Assembly: GCF_030445035.2 (NCBI RefSeq)
Contig: NC_080698.1
Coordinates: 24,831,294 to 24,895,293 of the forward strand
Direction of reading: 5' to 3'
From: Dasypus novemcinctus
Taxonomy: Eukaryota; Chordata; Mammalia; Cingulata; Dasypodidae
Length of the DNA: 64,000 bases
Shown here: piece after piece, positions 41,580 to 54,600 of the stretch
How positions within the stretch are numbered: the stretch's first letter is position 1
Layout of the letters: every line of letters starts with the position of its first letter
Translations under genes and position numbers: made by a program
Notes under the pieces: generated by a model
Database searches by the model: none
What the model was told of the DNA's origin: nothing
The model's input: only the letters and a program-made list of their open reading frames with translations

Positions 41580-44015
41580 TCAGAAGAGCTTAATACATTT
41601 CAAAAAGAATTAACACCAATCCTGTTCAAACTCTTCCAAAAAAACTGAAGAGGACAGAAAATTACCCAACACATTTTATGAGCCAGCATTACTCTAATAC
41701 CAAAGCCAGTAAAGATACTACAAAAAAAGAAAATTACAGACCAGTCTCTGTAATGAACATAGATGTAAAAATTCTCAACAGAATACTTGCAAACTGAATC
41801 CAACAGCATATATTAGAAGACTTACACATCATGACCAAATGGGATTTATTCCTGGTATGCAAGGATGGTTCAACATAAGAAAATCAATGAACATAACACA
41901 CCACATGAAGAAACTGAAGGGAAAAAATCACATGATAATCTCAATTGACACAGAAAAGCCGTTTGACAAAATCCACCATCCTTTTTTGAGAAAAAAAAAA
42001 ACATTTCAAAAGACAGGAATAAAAGGGAAATGCCTCAATATGATAAAAGACATATATGAAAACCACATAGCCAACATATACTCAATGGGGAAAAGTTGAA
42101 AGCTTTCCCTCTAAGATTGGGAACAAGAAAGGATTTCCACTGTCACCATTATATTCAATATCGTACTAGAAGTTCTAGCTAGGGCAATTAGACAAGAAAA
42201 AAATTAAAGGCATCAAAATAGGAAAAGAGGAAGTAAAACTCTCTTTGTGGATGACATGATCCTGTACTTAGAAAATCCTGAAGTATCCACTACAAAGCTA
42301 CTTGAGCTAATAAATGAGTTTAGCAAAGTGGCAGGATACAAGATCAACAAGCAAAAATCAGTAATGTTTTTGTACACTGGCACTGAACAATCTGAGGAAG
42401 AAATCAGGGGGGAAATTCCATTTTCAATAGCAACCAAAAAACTCAAATACCTAGGAATTAATTTAACCAAAATATAGTACCTATATACAGAAAACTACAA
42501 AACAATGATAAAAGAAATTTTACAAGACCTAAACAAATGGAAAGACATTCCATGTTCAAGGATTGGAAGAATAAATAGCGTGAAGATGTCAATCTTACCC
42601 AAACTGATTTATAGATCCAATGCAATACCAATCAAAATCTCAACAGCTTACTTTACAGAATTAGAAAAGGCAATTACCAAATTCATTTGGAAGGGAAAGT
42701 GCACCCAAATAGCCAAAAGCATTCTTAAAAAGAAGAGTGACATAAAAGGAATTTCACTGCCTGACCTTGAAACATACTACAAAGCCACAGTGGTCAAAAC
42801 AACATGGTACTGGTATAATGACAGACACAACAATCAGTGAAACAGAATTGAGAACCCAGAAACAAATTCTCACCTCTACAGCCAACTGGTTTTTGACAAA
42901 CCTACCAAGTCAATGCTAACAGGACAAAACAGTCTTTTCAACAAATGGTACTGGGACAACAATATCTATAACCAAAAGAATGAAAAGGAACCCTATCTCA
43001 CTCCCTATATAAGAATCAACTCAAAATGGATCAAAAACCTAAATATAAAAGCCAGAACTATAAAACTACTAGAAGAAAGTGTAGGGAAACATCTTCAAGA
43101 CCTTGTAGGTCGTGGTTTCTTGGACCTTACACCGAGTGCACATGCAACAAAAGGAAAAAAAGATAAATGCAACCTCCTAAAAATTAAACACTTTTGCACC
43201 TCACAGGACTTTGTCAAAAGGGTGAAAAGGCAGCCCACTCAATGAGAGAAAATATTTGATAATCACATATCTGATAAGGGTTTATTTTCTAGGATATATA
43301 CAGAGATGTTACAACTCAACAATAAAAAGACAAACGACCCAATTAAAGATGGGCAAAAGACCTGAGTAGACATTTGTCCAAAGAAGAAATACAAATGGCA
43401 AAAAAACACATGAAGAAATGCTCAACATCACTAAAGATTAGGGAAATGTAAATCAAAACTACAATGAGATATCATGTCACACCTACCAGAATAGCCACTA
43501 TTAAAAAGACAGAGAACTTCAAGTGTTAGAGAGGATGTGGAGAGAGAGGAACACTTGTTCACTGTTGGTGGGAATGCAGAACAGTAGAGCCACTATGGAG
43601 GACTGTTTGGCAGTTCCTAAAGAAGTTGAATATAGACTTGCCACATGACCCCACAATGCCACTACTGGGTATATACCCAGAAGAACTGAGAGCAGTGACA
43701 TGAACAGACATTTGCACACCAATGTACATAGTGATATTATTCATGACTGCCAAATTTGGAAACAACCCAGGTGTCCATCAACAGATGAATGGATAAACAA
43801 ACTGTGATCCATTCACACGATGGAATATTATGCAGCTGTAAGAAGAAACAAAGCTGTAAAGCATATGACAACATGAATGAACCTGAAGGATATTATATTG
43901 AGTGAAGCAAGCCAGATACAAAAGGACAAATACTGTATGATTGCATTTCTATAAACCAAACATATTGTTGCATATTGTATGATTTTTTAAAAAAGTGTAT
44001 GTATCTAGTTAAAAA
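41580..44015 (+). mobile_element. LINE-1 ORF2 fragment with reverse transcriptase remnants
   Basis: Contains successive frames of ORF2p: DQMGFIPGMQGWFN-like residues (41839 on), the catalytic [12 protein letters not shown] (about 42240), [49 protein letters not shown] and FNKWYWDNN, then the 3' end. Stops and frame shifts between blocks show that it is inactive. Confidence 0.92.
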
Positions 44016-44800
44016 AAAATACTTCATAATAAACTCTCTGCTTTCCTAAATTAAGGATAAAAATGATAGTAGGCCCACAGCTGGATCATAGGAAGAAATT
44101 GTGAAAAAATATTCAAGCTATGTTAAAATGCTGTCACATGAATTCATAGAAAGACAGAGATTGAGCAGCCATGTCTTTTTACCCAAGAAGAGGAGACGTG
44201 AAAAATGAGTTGAACTCCTTTAATGGGGATTGTAAAATAATGCCTGACAGCTGGGTATAGGGCATCAGGGAATGATAGGGATTATGGTGAAACTGAAAAT
44301 TTATTCTCATCTAAAGGAGGCAGCCACTACATGCCCTTGTGGAAATGTGGGCCAAGTTGCCAGATGTTCTAATTTTTATGAGGAGCCAGAAATGGAGATT
44401 TTTGTGTGTAATCTGATACTTAGAATACCATGTAGCCCAAATGCATCTAAGAGTCTCCAGTTTGTGACCCAAGGTTTCAGCCTAAATTTTCTCCCATGTA
44501 TGAGGAAAAAAACGTAGAACAAATTAAATTAAAGCAAAATCATTCTTAGATATCATTATATCCTTCCTAAATATCCTATCTGTGGAGTTAATGTGATCAA
44601 GTTGCCTGTTATTTCAATTTCAAAAAGACGGGTGTATTTACAAAATAGGAGCAGTTACATTCAAGCAGAATTTACCATACCTTACCTTAGAAAACAAGTC
44701 AATATATAGAATTTGTAGGAATATAGAACAGTCCTGCCCAATATATAATTTTACGTTTTCTGATAGTCACACTAAAGAAAATGTTTTAAAAAAATAATGA

Positions 44801-45186
44801 GGGAAATGGACTTTGGCCCAGTGGTTAGGGCGTCCGTCTACCATATGGGAGGTCCACGGTTCAAACCCCGGGCCTCCTCGCCCCGTGTGGAGCTGGCCAT
44901 GCGCAGTGCTGATGCGCGCAAGGAGTGCCGTGCCACGCAAGGGTGTCCCCCGCGTGGGGGAGCCCCACGCGCAAGGAGTGCGCCCGTGAGGAGAGCCGCC
45001 CAGCGTGAAAAGAAAGTGCAGCCTGCCCAGGAATGGCGCCGCCCACACTTCCTGTGCCGCTGATGACAACAGAAGCGGACAAAGAAACAAAAGCAGACAA
45101 AGAAACAAGACGCAACAAATAGACACCAAGAACAGACAACCAGGGGAGGGGGGAAATTAAATAAATAAATAAATCTTTAAAAAAAA
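44801..45186 (+). mobile_element. DAS-type SINE, young copy
   Basis: Intact tRNA-like promoter boxes. Carries a short internal tandem repeat of ACAAAGAAACAA-type sequence near the 3' end. Flanks are A-rich (about AATAATGA / AATAAATGA). Confidence 0.92.
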
Positions 45187-45235
45187 AAATAAATGAAATG
45201 TAAAAAGTTTTAAACATAGTAATTCTATTCTTATT

Positions 45236-45320
45236 TATTTTTTTGGAGATATCGGGGATTGTACCCAGGTCCTCATATATGGGAAGCAGGAGCTCAAATC
45301 TCTGAGCTATACCCACCCCC
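45236..45320 (-). mobile_element. Fragment of tRNA-derived SINE head
   Basis: Same type as the fragment at 30.06 kb (GGGATTGTACCCAGGTCCTC, then GGGAAGCAGGAGCTCAAAT), immediately downstream of the young SINE at 44.8 kb. Confidence 0.6.
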
Positions 45321-48059
45321 CTAAAATCAATTTTAATGTTATATTTTATTTAACACAATATAACCAAAATATTGTTTCAACATGTAATCAACATTAAAAA
45401 GTATTAATAAGATATTTCACATTTTACACTAGATCTTTAAAATTTAATGTGTATTTTACACATTCAAGTGCTTAATAACAACATGTGGCTAGTGGTTAAC
45501 ATATTGCACAGTACAGCTATAAGTTGACTGTTGTTCTTGCAAATATTATCATTTATTTTTATTGGAAATACCAAAGTTAGAAGTTATCTTAGAGGTTTTT
45601 TTCCTTCTTTTTTTTTTTCAGTTTTAAGCTACCCATTATTAATTCCTAGAAAAATTTGTTTTTGTGTGGCATTTTTTTGGCCATTTGACAGTTTGGCTAT
45701 TACTCAATACTTAAAGTAACTGATTCTAAAGCAAATGGTTAAATCCATTAACTGAGTTATTTTAAGAAATCAATCCATGCAACAGGGAGAAAAAAAATCA
45801 CTTAAACCAGGACTTCTTTAATCTTTTTTGTTCCATGTACCCCTTTACCAGTCAAGCAAAAACCATGGATCCCTTCCTAAGTCCACACTACACTGTGTAT
45901 TATTTAATAAATATATCATACCTGCACCAATATGTCCCCGGAAGAATAATGTTTTTTTGAATTTCAATTCAAGCTTACCGGCCCTTTGTTAAGAACCCCT
46001 GACTTAAAACAATGTCTTGCATTATGTATTATGTATCCAAAATTGGGGTAATTTAATTTTTGAATTTTAGGACTTGCTTTTTTCATTACGAATAAAATGC
46101 ATACCCATTATTTTATTTTATTTTTTTACAAAAAACAAACAATATAAAGGGAAAAAAAATTTTAAGTCTCCTTATTCCTCCTTACTCCTGCTGTCTTACC
46201 ACTTCCAGCCCCAATCTATTAAAAAAAAAAAAATCCGCTGTTAAATTCCTTGGTATATCCTTCCAGAAATTTCTATGTGTGTTTCCGTGTGAATGTAGAT
46301 AGATTTTTTTTAAAGGGCGATCCTCTCATGTTCATAGTTTTAAGACATCCTGTCCCTACTCCATGGATTACTGCCTCAAAACACACAGATCTGCCTTCTT
46401 CTTTTAATGGCTCCAATAGCCATAGCATATACGTAGTGCTGTTTATTTAACCAGCCCTCTACTGATGGGCAAATAGTTGTCTCTAGCTTTTGTTATTATA
46501 AATAAATCTACATATATCCTTAAGTCATTGTGTGATAATTGTTATTGCGTAGAGTTCCAGAGGTGGAAGGCTGGCTCTGAGAGTGTGCAGATTTCCAGTG
46601 CTGGGAGATACTGTCAAATTGCCCTCCAAAGAATTTAACACCAGTTCACTGATTCACATATCAGCTGCATATAAGAGAACATTTTAATTGCAAAGTAGAC
46701 TTTCCAATGCCTGATGGTACTGTTGGCACAGGCACAGACCACCGGACAGCTTCCAAGACCAACATGGAGAAGTCCACCAAATGCTACATAGCCAAAGCTA
46801 CAGATAGGAGTCTAAAGTTACACATACTGACCTGTGGCTGCAAGCAACAAAAACAGCAAATGGAAAGAAGTCATCATTTGCTTGAAAGCCTCTTGCCTTC
46901 TCGGAGAAGCTTTGACTGCACTAGCCAAACCTTTACTGGCTTCTGGGGATTGGCACCCTCTTGGTAAGGAGTCATCTCGGGGAGAAACATTCTGTCTCCA
47001 GGTGCCCTATGTACACTTTCCCATGACACAATTCTTGATACAAGGTCTGTAAAGTGACACCTCCTTCTCTCAAAAGGATAAAAACTTCAGCAAGGGGATT
47101 TACTTGAGCAAGGTGGAAAAGCCTCCAATGCACATTCCTCCATTTGCAAAGATCTCCCAAATCCTGGTAAATAAATCTGGGATGCCCAGAATTAGCGGGA
47201 ATTCTTCAGGAAATGGGCAGCTTATTAGACTCACTCATTTTAAAAAAAGGATTCCATTTTAAAATGACTTCAGGTCTCTAAGGCACATTGTCCTCTTGTT
47301 CTTTGTGTTTATCACACCCAGACTTGGAATAAGACCCAGAGTCTCTGTTTACCAAGTTTGCAGAGGGTTTATAAATTGCTAGGTGAGGCTAATACGCAAC
47401 TAGATAAAATACACACACACAAAAATAATAATAATCATGGCCAAAAGCCAATGGGATGCAAGTTAATAAGTTAAATAAAAAACTTGGGAGAAAATCAGCT
47501 TTAGGACCACAGGTGGGAGAGACCTGGCTAAATGGATAGTATACATAAAAATATCTCTGGCGGCAGCAAATAGGTGACCCACAGGCTAAAGATGGCCTGT
47601 AGATCACATTTTTACAATGAACAAGACTTCTAAAAATTTGAAGTTCAATAGCATTTGATTTGTCCAACACTACTGTTTACCAGTTCCCAGCCCTCCCTAT
47701 AAAACCCAGTGCTTCTCACATTTACCCACCCAGCTCCTGCAGGCACTGGTGTTTGTAATCCCTGACTTAGAGATTCCAATCAATTGCTATCACCATAGGA
47801 GTCAACTGCTGTTATGGTTATCTAAATAGGATTATGGAATTTCTGGCAGATTCAATAGGAGGAGAATGCTGGGAACAAGGGCAATTACGGTTGAACAAAA
47901 TTTTGCCCTGCTCTGGCTTTTCAAAGGGACATTAATAAATGTCCAGGGAATGATCATCTAGGGGTGGGTCCAAGCCATGTCCTGTGAAGGATGGTTGAAA
48001 AGCAGATCTATGGGGTCTCTTGATTTGGTGCCCTTTTCTCTAGCTCTGCTGCCCTCTTC

Positions 48060-49255
48060 CTAAGGAAACCACTACCATCTCACACTTGAACTACTGCAAC
48101 GACCTAACTTCTCAGCTTCGCATCTCCCTCTCCGCTCACCCTCCGTACCCAGTGCATTTCTATATTATGCTTCCTAAATAGTTCCTGAATCTGTACACTT
48201 CTCTCTCACTTTATTCCTAACCACCGCCATCTCCAGCCTGGTCCAATTGCCTTCCTAATGATTTTTTAACAACCTCACTTTTTCCTCTCCCATGTGTTTT
48301 CCAAACTGCACCCAGCAGTCTTTTTAGGACATAAGCACACTTTCCCTTGTCTCCTGAGTTCCCACCACATCGTTCTTTCTGCCCTCAAACACGCCAAGCT
48401 CGTGTCCATCTCAGGACTTTTGTCCACAGTTTTCCGTCTTTGAAACACTTGCCCCACATCTTAGTACAATTTGCCTCCTTTTCAACATTTACATCTCACC
48501 TCAAATGCTACCTCTTCAAGAGGCCTTTCTAAATCACTCTGGCAGAAGCGCCCACTCCCAGTCACCTCCTGCCATGTTTTCCTAGTTTTTTCACAGCATT
48601 AATTGGCAGTGGTTTAAATATTTTTAGTATGTTTGCTGTCTCTCCTCCACTAGAATGTAATTCCTGGGCAGGGATCCTAATCATCTTGTTCACTGCTGAA
48701 TCCCCAGTGCCCAGAAAAACACATATTGACTAGCTCCTTGAAAAACCTCAGTTACTTCCCACTGCTTAGACGCTCAAGACCGAAATCTTCCATGCGGTCT
48801 ATAGGTCCCAGCAGGTCTGGCCCCTGACTATCTCTCCAGCTCATTACATACATCTCTTTGCTCCGACTACTCTGACTAGCTTCGATGTTTTCAAAGACGC
48901 CCATCTCCTTCCGCCTCAGGGCTTTTGTGCATGCCGTCTCAGATGCCTGGACACACTTTCCCCAGATCTTCACATGCTCCCTTTCCTTGTTCCGCTCTCC
49001 GTCCCCCTGACCTCCAGGCAGGCCCCCCCTGAACCTCCTGTCTACAGTTCCCCTTCTGCCTCCGTCACTCTAGTTCCTTCATAGCCCTTACCACTAGGTG
49101 AAATCATTTGTTTTCTTGGTTTTTTTCAGCCTCTCGCACAGCGTTTTAAGCTGCGTTAGTTCAGGATTTGATGTGTGTTGTTTACCATTGTATCCCCGGC
49201 AACGGCATGAGTGCCCAGCACCAAACAGGTCTACAAATAAGTGTTGAATAAATCA
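48060..49255 (+). repeat. Two adjacent L2 LINE 3' ends
   Basis: The first copy (48060-48720) has CATCTCACCTCAAATGCTAC and CACTGCTGAATCCCCAGTGC. The second (48730-49255) restarts at CTCAGTTACTTCCCACTGCT and ends AATAAGTGTTGAATAAATC. The CpG-containing stretch here is repeat sequence, not a promoter island. Confidence 0.75.
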
Positions 49256-49904
49256 ATAACTCAGACAACCCTGGGAGGTACCACTTACTATTTCTATTCT
49301 ACAGATTTAAAAAAAAAGAGGTCTGGAGAGGTTTTGTCACCTGCCCCAGGGCCCGTGGCTGGTAAGTGGAGGGCTGGAATTGAAATCCAGACCTGGCTCA
49401 CAACAGGTGTCTGTGCCCCAGCTCGACTCCTGCTCTTAACTCGTGTTTCGCTCCCTCCAGCCCCATCGTCTGCTTCGGGGCTCCTTAGAAAGCCTACACA
49501 TATTGTCACAGACACCAAAGCAGCAACTGCCTCGGACATGCACAAACATAGACACACACACACACCCCGAGAAAAACCAAAACTCCTTTTTTTCATGTAG
49601 AATTATTCTTATCTATCCAGATATTTGACAAAATACTACAGAATTAAGACAGATCTACTGATAATCAAGTGCCAAACATCAGCCTGTGATTAAATTAAAT
49701 GCTCATTCATTTATTCATTTATTCAAGCACCTGTTATTTATTGTACTCTGGAGACCCCAGCGAGCTTGAGGAAAAGCAGACCAGGTGGGTCTACAAGCCC
49801 ATTCAGCCAAAGCCCTGTGATCATTGAAGTGTGGAGCAGAGGAGCACCTGGGTGATTCCAAAAATGTAGATTTCTGGATACCCTTTTCTACTAAAGAGAT
49901 CTCT

Positions 49905-50080
49905 CTATGACTTGATTCTCACCATGAAACCATAGTTTAAGCACTATTCGCATCTCCATCTTAAGATGAGAAAACAAGCACAGATAGGTTAAGTGAATTT
50001 CCTAAGGTCACACAGCCAGTAATTGACTGGGCTCCAACTAGAACCCGAGGTGTATTTCCCACACTCAACCTCTTAACAGC
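49905..50080 (-). repeat. MIR SINE fragment, antisense
   Basis: TAAGATGAGAAAACAAGCAC, then GTTAAGTGAATTTCCTAAGG and TCACACAGCCAGTAATTGAC. Confidence 0.7.
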
Positions 50081-50149
50081 TCTCTGTTATGTCCTTCATT
50101 CTTGACCATTTGTAAGTTCTTTCCCCCAGGGGGAGCACACAAGATCCTA

Positions 50150-50310
50150 GCTATTCAAAGTGTGCTGTGGCCAGCATCTTCAGCACCACCTGAGAGCTTG
50201 TTAGAAATGCAAATTCTTAGGCCCGCCCCAGACTTAATGTATTGAAATCTGCATTTTAATAAGATCCCAGGTAATTTGTCTGCACAGGAAGTTTTGAGGA
50301 TCCTGCTCAT
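50150..50310 (+). repeat. MER5A-like hAT DNA transposon
   Basis: CACCACCTGAGAGCTTGTTA, AAATGCAAATTCTTAGGCCC and ATCTGCATTTTAATAAGATC are MER5A signatures. Confidence 0.78.
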
Positions 50311-50645
50311 CAATGAGTGCAAACACAAAGTCAGAGTGATTCTTAGAACTCCCAACCTCTCCCAAGAAGAATTTTCCTTCTTAGCATCCAACCAGTTCAG
50401 AATGAACGGCTGAAAGCACCAGTGGGTGACGGAGTTAAAGCCTAGTGTCTGCTGCCACCCTGTGGTGAGAAGTGCCACCCTGCCGGGATTTGCTCTTCTC
50501 CAGAAAATAATGGGGGAATGTTGGGAGGGAGGAGTGAGGCAGGTTCTTAACTTCTTCAGCTATGTTCTGTAGGAAACCACGAAAAACTTCCAAGATACAA
50601 TAAATAGCCCTTGGGGTATGTTGTGAGATATCCAGATGACAACTA

Positions 50646-51040
50646 GTCTTTTCTTTTTGTTTTTTAAAGATTTTATTTATTTTATTTATTTCTCTCCCCC
50701 CCCCCAACCCTGTTGTCTGTTCTGTGTCTATTTGCTTCGTGTTCTTCTTTGTCCGCTTCTGTTGTTGTCAGCTGCATGGGTGCGGTGCCATTCCTGGGCA
50801 GACTGCACTTTCTTTCTCACTGGGCAGCTCTCCTTACGGGGTGTGCTCCTTGCGCATGGGGCTCCCCTACGAGGGGGACACCCCTGTGTGGCAGGGCACT
50901 CCTGTGTGGCAGGGCACTCCTTGTGCGCATCAGCGCTGCACATGGGCCAGCTCCACCTGGTCAAGGAGGCCCGGGGTTTGAACCGCGGACCTCCCATGTG
51001 GTAGACGGACGCCCCAACCACTGGGCCAAGTCCGCTTCCC
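50646..51040 (-). mobile_element. DAS-type SINE with internal tandem duplication
   Basis: Antisense copy flanked by a perfect 8-base duplication GACAACTA (50638-50645 and 51041-51048). GTGTGGCAGGGCACTCCT is tandemly repeated at about 50887-50922. Confidence 0.93.
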
Positions 51041-51525
51041 GACAACTAACCTTTTCATGCATGTGCTTCAGGATGGAGAGAACCTTCACCAGTTCCAGTC
51101 GAGAGATCTAACTGAAACCAGGAAGTTTCCCTCCTATTTGAAATTCAAACATGTACACCTTGAATGAGATAATCAGTTGGTTTGTGATTATTTCATTACC
51201 CATCCAAATGGAGTGATTAAGCAATCATGTCACTATTTCTGCATTTGCCTTGCCCAGCAATCTACTACACGTGTTCCACAGCATGCTAAGGAATTTCCCA
51301 CACCTTTGTCAAATGCATCATTGGCGACCTCTAAGTCATGGTAAACAGGGTCAGTCTCACATGTGATGTTTCTAACACTTGGAAAGGAATAAGAAGGAGA
51401 GTCCAAAACTTTCCTACGTCCGTTGCCCAAAACTGCTCAGAAGTTGAACTGGCCCACAGTTTGAAGTTTCTGAGATCAAGACCTAAAGAAATCCAAACCT
51501 GCAACTTCAGGTGAGATTGATAGCA

Positions 51526-51650
51526 ATGAACCACCCTCAGCTTTACATAACAGAGCCCTTCAAGACTGCCTACGGAAAAGCTGGCCAGTACCGAAGATTT
51601 CAGCAACCCAGAAAGAAAAATGGCTCCTTCAAAAAGAAGGGGATTGAAAG
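51526..51650 (+). CDS. C3orf49: C3orf49 coding exon 1
   Basis: 41 codons plus two bases from an ATG with a purine at -3 (tagcaATGAAC). The end is rich in lysine and arginine (PRKKNGSFKKKGIE). The donor is GAAAG/GTAGGA. A possible acceptor (CAACTTCAG) lies 16 bases before the ATG, so the 5'UTR may begin in an upstream exon not identified here. Confidence 0.85.
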
Positions 51651-54600
51651 GTAGGAACTGGGGACTCATTTGTTTTCCATTTGGATTTGGTATTAAACAG
51701 TGTTCACTATGATGATCAGAAACAGTAACGTCTCTTGCATTTAGAAATGAAGACTCTCTTTGGATTGGGGGAGGGAGAAGCCTGTATTTTCACATTGTCA
51801 CAGGAAACCTAGTGGCACAATGGAAACCTCATTTTTTGATCACCCATGTCTTAATTGTAACAGGAAAAATCCTTTCCTCTCCACCTGAATTTTTTAAAAT
51901 TTTATTATGTCTAATATAGGTTGATATTTCAGTCTCAGAATTTTAGACACCCCATCTCCCATGCAAATAGCATTTTGAAAAATTCAGTCAACATTTTTCA
52001 AAATGAGTCCATGAACAAAGCTTTCTTTTCCCTTTCCCTGCAAGTTTGGCTACTGGAATATGTATTAATCATATTTCACCCACATGCACTTTCTTTAAAG
52101 TAACCTTAAAACTATCTTATAACTGATATTTCTTGCCAATGGCAAAGCCTGAAGACAGTCATTAAAGACTCCAAACATAATACATTTTAATTTCGAACGT
52201 CAGTGTGGTGAAATATTTTCCAATTTCTTTGGGCTTCTCTCTTACATTCTACATGAGGTATTTTCAAAAGGCCTGCTGCTTCAAAGATCAAACTTCTTAA
52301 CTTCCATGGACAAAATGAAATGTGGCAGGGATTTCCACTTTCCGAAAGAAATAGGAATTTAACATGAAAGCAATCCAACCAAATAAGTTCACTACCAACC
52401 AAGGTATTTAGAACCTTAAGGAGGAAGGGTTCTTTCCATACCCTAAATGGCAGATTCCTGGGCCCTAGAGCAAAATCACCTTTGTTAATTATATTAGCAG
52501 CAAATTGGCGCCCAAAGCAGGGATGGGCATAATAGAGGGAAGCGCCTTCAGAGACACTCTAGAAATTCAAGGACTGTTTATAGTTGATTTTTAATCTGGG
52601 TCATTAACCTGCTGGGCTTCAGGATTCCTGCATCTCCTGAAGTTGTATTTCTGTTGTTTTGGTTGAATGTGTGTGTGTGTACCTATTTATGGTGGTAGAA
52701 ATTGATGGCTTTTAAAAATGATTCTCAGGGGTCCATGGGGGATTAATCCTAGCCCATAGATTGTCTTTGGGCAAATTAGAAAATGGGTGCTCCTCCTTCA
52801 GGACACTTTACTGCCATCTGCTGGAAAATTATTGTCATAACTCTACACAGCTATGATGTCTACATGTGAATTGTGAACTGCGCCCCCTGGAAGTTCTGAA
52901 TGTACAACCTGCAAGGTCTCTCTTGTTTTGACTTCAAGCTTGTGCTCCCCCTTTACCTTTTATATTTTATCCACACAGATCTGATCCACAGGGTAATAAA
53001 AGCTACCATTAATTGAATGCTTAATTATATTCCAAATATAGAAATTATTTCTTTTATTTTTTCACCTTTTTGAGAATATTATGCCCATTTTCAAATGGGA
53101 AACTGAGCTTATAAAGTAAACAGCATGTGTCAGATCACACAGCTTAGAACTGTTGTGCAGGGTTGACCCTAAACCATTTAACTAAAATGCCTGGGCACTT
53201 ACCAAACTACTTTCCATGTATAATTACAGACAATAATGAATGATTGATATTCACTATAGAACAATGTTTCCCTGGACTAAGGTAAAAACGTTACTTGTGG
53301 GACCTGAGATTATTTTTAGGTAGTATATGGAGAGCATTTAAAAATGTTAATCCGTATTAGAAATATGTGTGTGTATATATACATGCACATACATATATAT
53401 ATAAAATGTAAAACCTGGGTTTCATAGATATTACTGCTTTGGATGAGGCTAACAACAAGAAAGAACTGTCAATGGAAGAAAAATATTAGGTAAATAATGG
53501 TTTCTTGGTATGGTAGTGTTGGTGTTAAATCATGTCCCTACAAAAGGCATGTTCAGATCCCAAACCCTGGTCCTGAACTCTTCTGTAGACTGGACCTTTT
53601 GGATGTTACTAGCTAAAGTGTGTCCAAACTGAATGAGGGTGGCCTCAATCCAACATTTCCTTATATGCAAAGGAAATTGGACACAGAAAGAGAAGCCATG
53701 AGGAGCAACCAGAAACTGAAAGTCAATGGGACCTATAAAAAAAGAGAGGAGACACTGTCATGTGAATTGCTATGTGATGGAAAAGCCAAGGAACCCTTAA
53801 ACTTGCCGACCAGTCAGAAAATACTGACCCAGGGATGAAATGAGCCGTCTAGAAACTGAGAGCCAATAAATTCCTGTTCTTAGGCCAACCTATCCTATGG
53901 TGTTTGTTTTAGCACCTGGGAAACGAAGACAGGTGGTATTCAGTCTAGCATACAGATTAACAGCACAGACTTTGGAATCAGATCACCTGAGTATAAATTA
54001 CTTCATCTTTGTTTTAATCTCCTTATTTGTGAAATGGAAATGACATCATGAGGATTAAATTATTTAATACACATGAAAGCTCTCAAAAGAATGTTTATTG
54101 CTTAGAAAATTATCAAGAAATGTTACCTATTTTTATTATTAAAATATGACAAAATTATGAAGATGGTATGTGACTATTTGGAATTTTGGAAATGTGAATT
54201 TAGAGTTATTAATCTAAATGAGTGTACTATGTAAATCCAGCATTTATCAGACCTCAGGGACCTGTATTCCTTATTGACTACCATAACAAATTTTCTCATC
54301 ACTGTGGCCACTCAACCACCAAATCTAGCAAAAAATTATCTCAACCATCATTGACACAAAAGTGCCAATTTGCCAACAGGAAGCAATGTATTTTAAAATC
54401 CACATACCCGGATTAAAATCTATATTCTACCGTTGGTCAGTTAATTTTACCTCAACTTACTCAATACAATGGAGGTCATAATACCCTACCTCTTGCAATG
54501 CAGTGAGGATTAAATGAAATAGCGGCTAGAATGCACTTAATACACTTTGGTGACAACACACTAAGTAGTTGATTTGACTCTATTATTTTGTGACTTGATT

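Larger units (their letters stand above)
44016..48059. other. Intergenic region
   Basis: Apart from the SINE at 44.8 kb and the SINE-head fragment at 45.24 kb, it holds AT-rich DNA with two diverged DNA-transposon-like pieces (45450-45530 with ACATGTGGCTAGTGGTTAAC; 45805-46005). No gene recognised. Confidence 0.5.

Noticed and set aside
42247..42840. Reverse transcriptase ORFs as a functional or domesticated gene
   Set aside because: Consecutive pieces of LINE-1 ORF2 broken by stops and frame shifts, with an ordinary L1 3' end.
48060..49255. CpG-containing stretch as a promoter island for C3orf49 or the cadherin gene
   Set aside because: The sequence is two L2 LINE ends; CpG density is modest and no exon or start lies at its edge.
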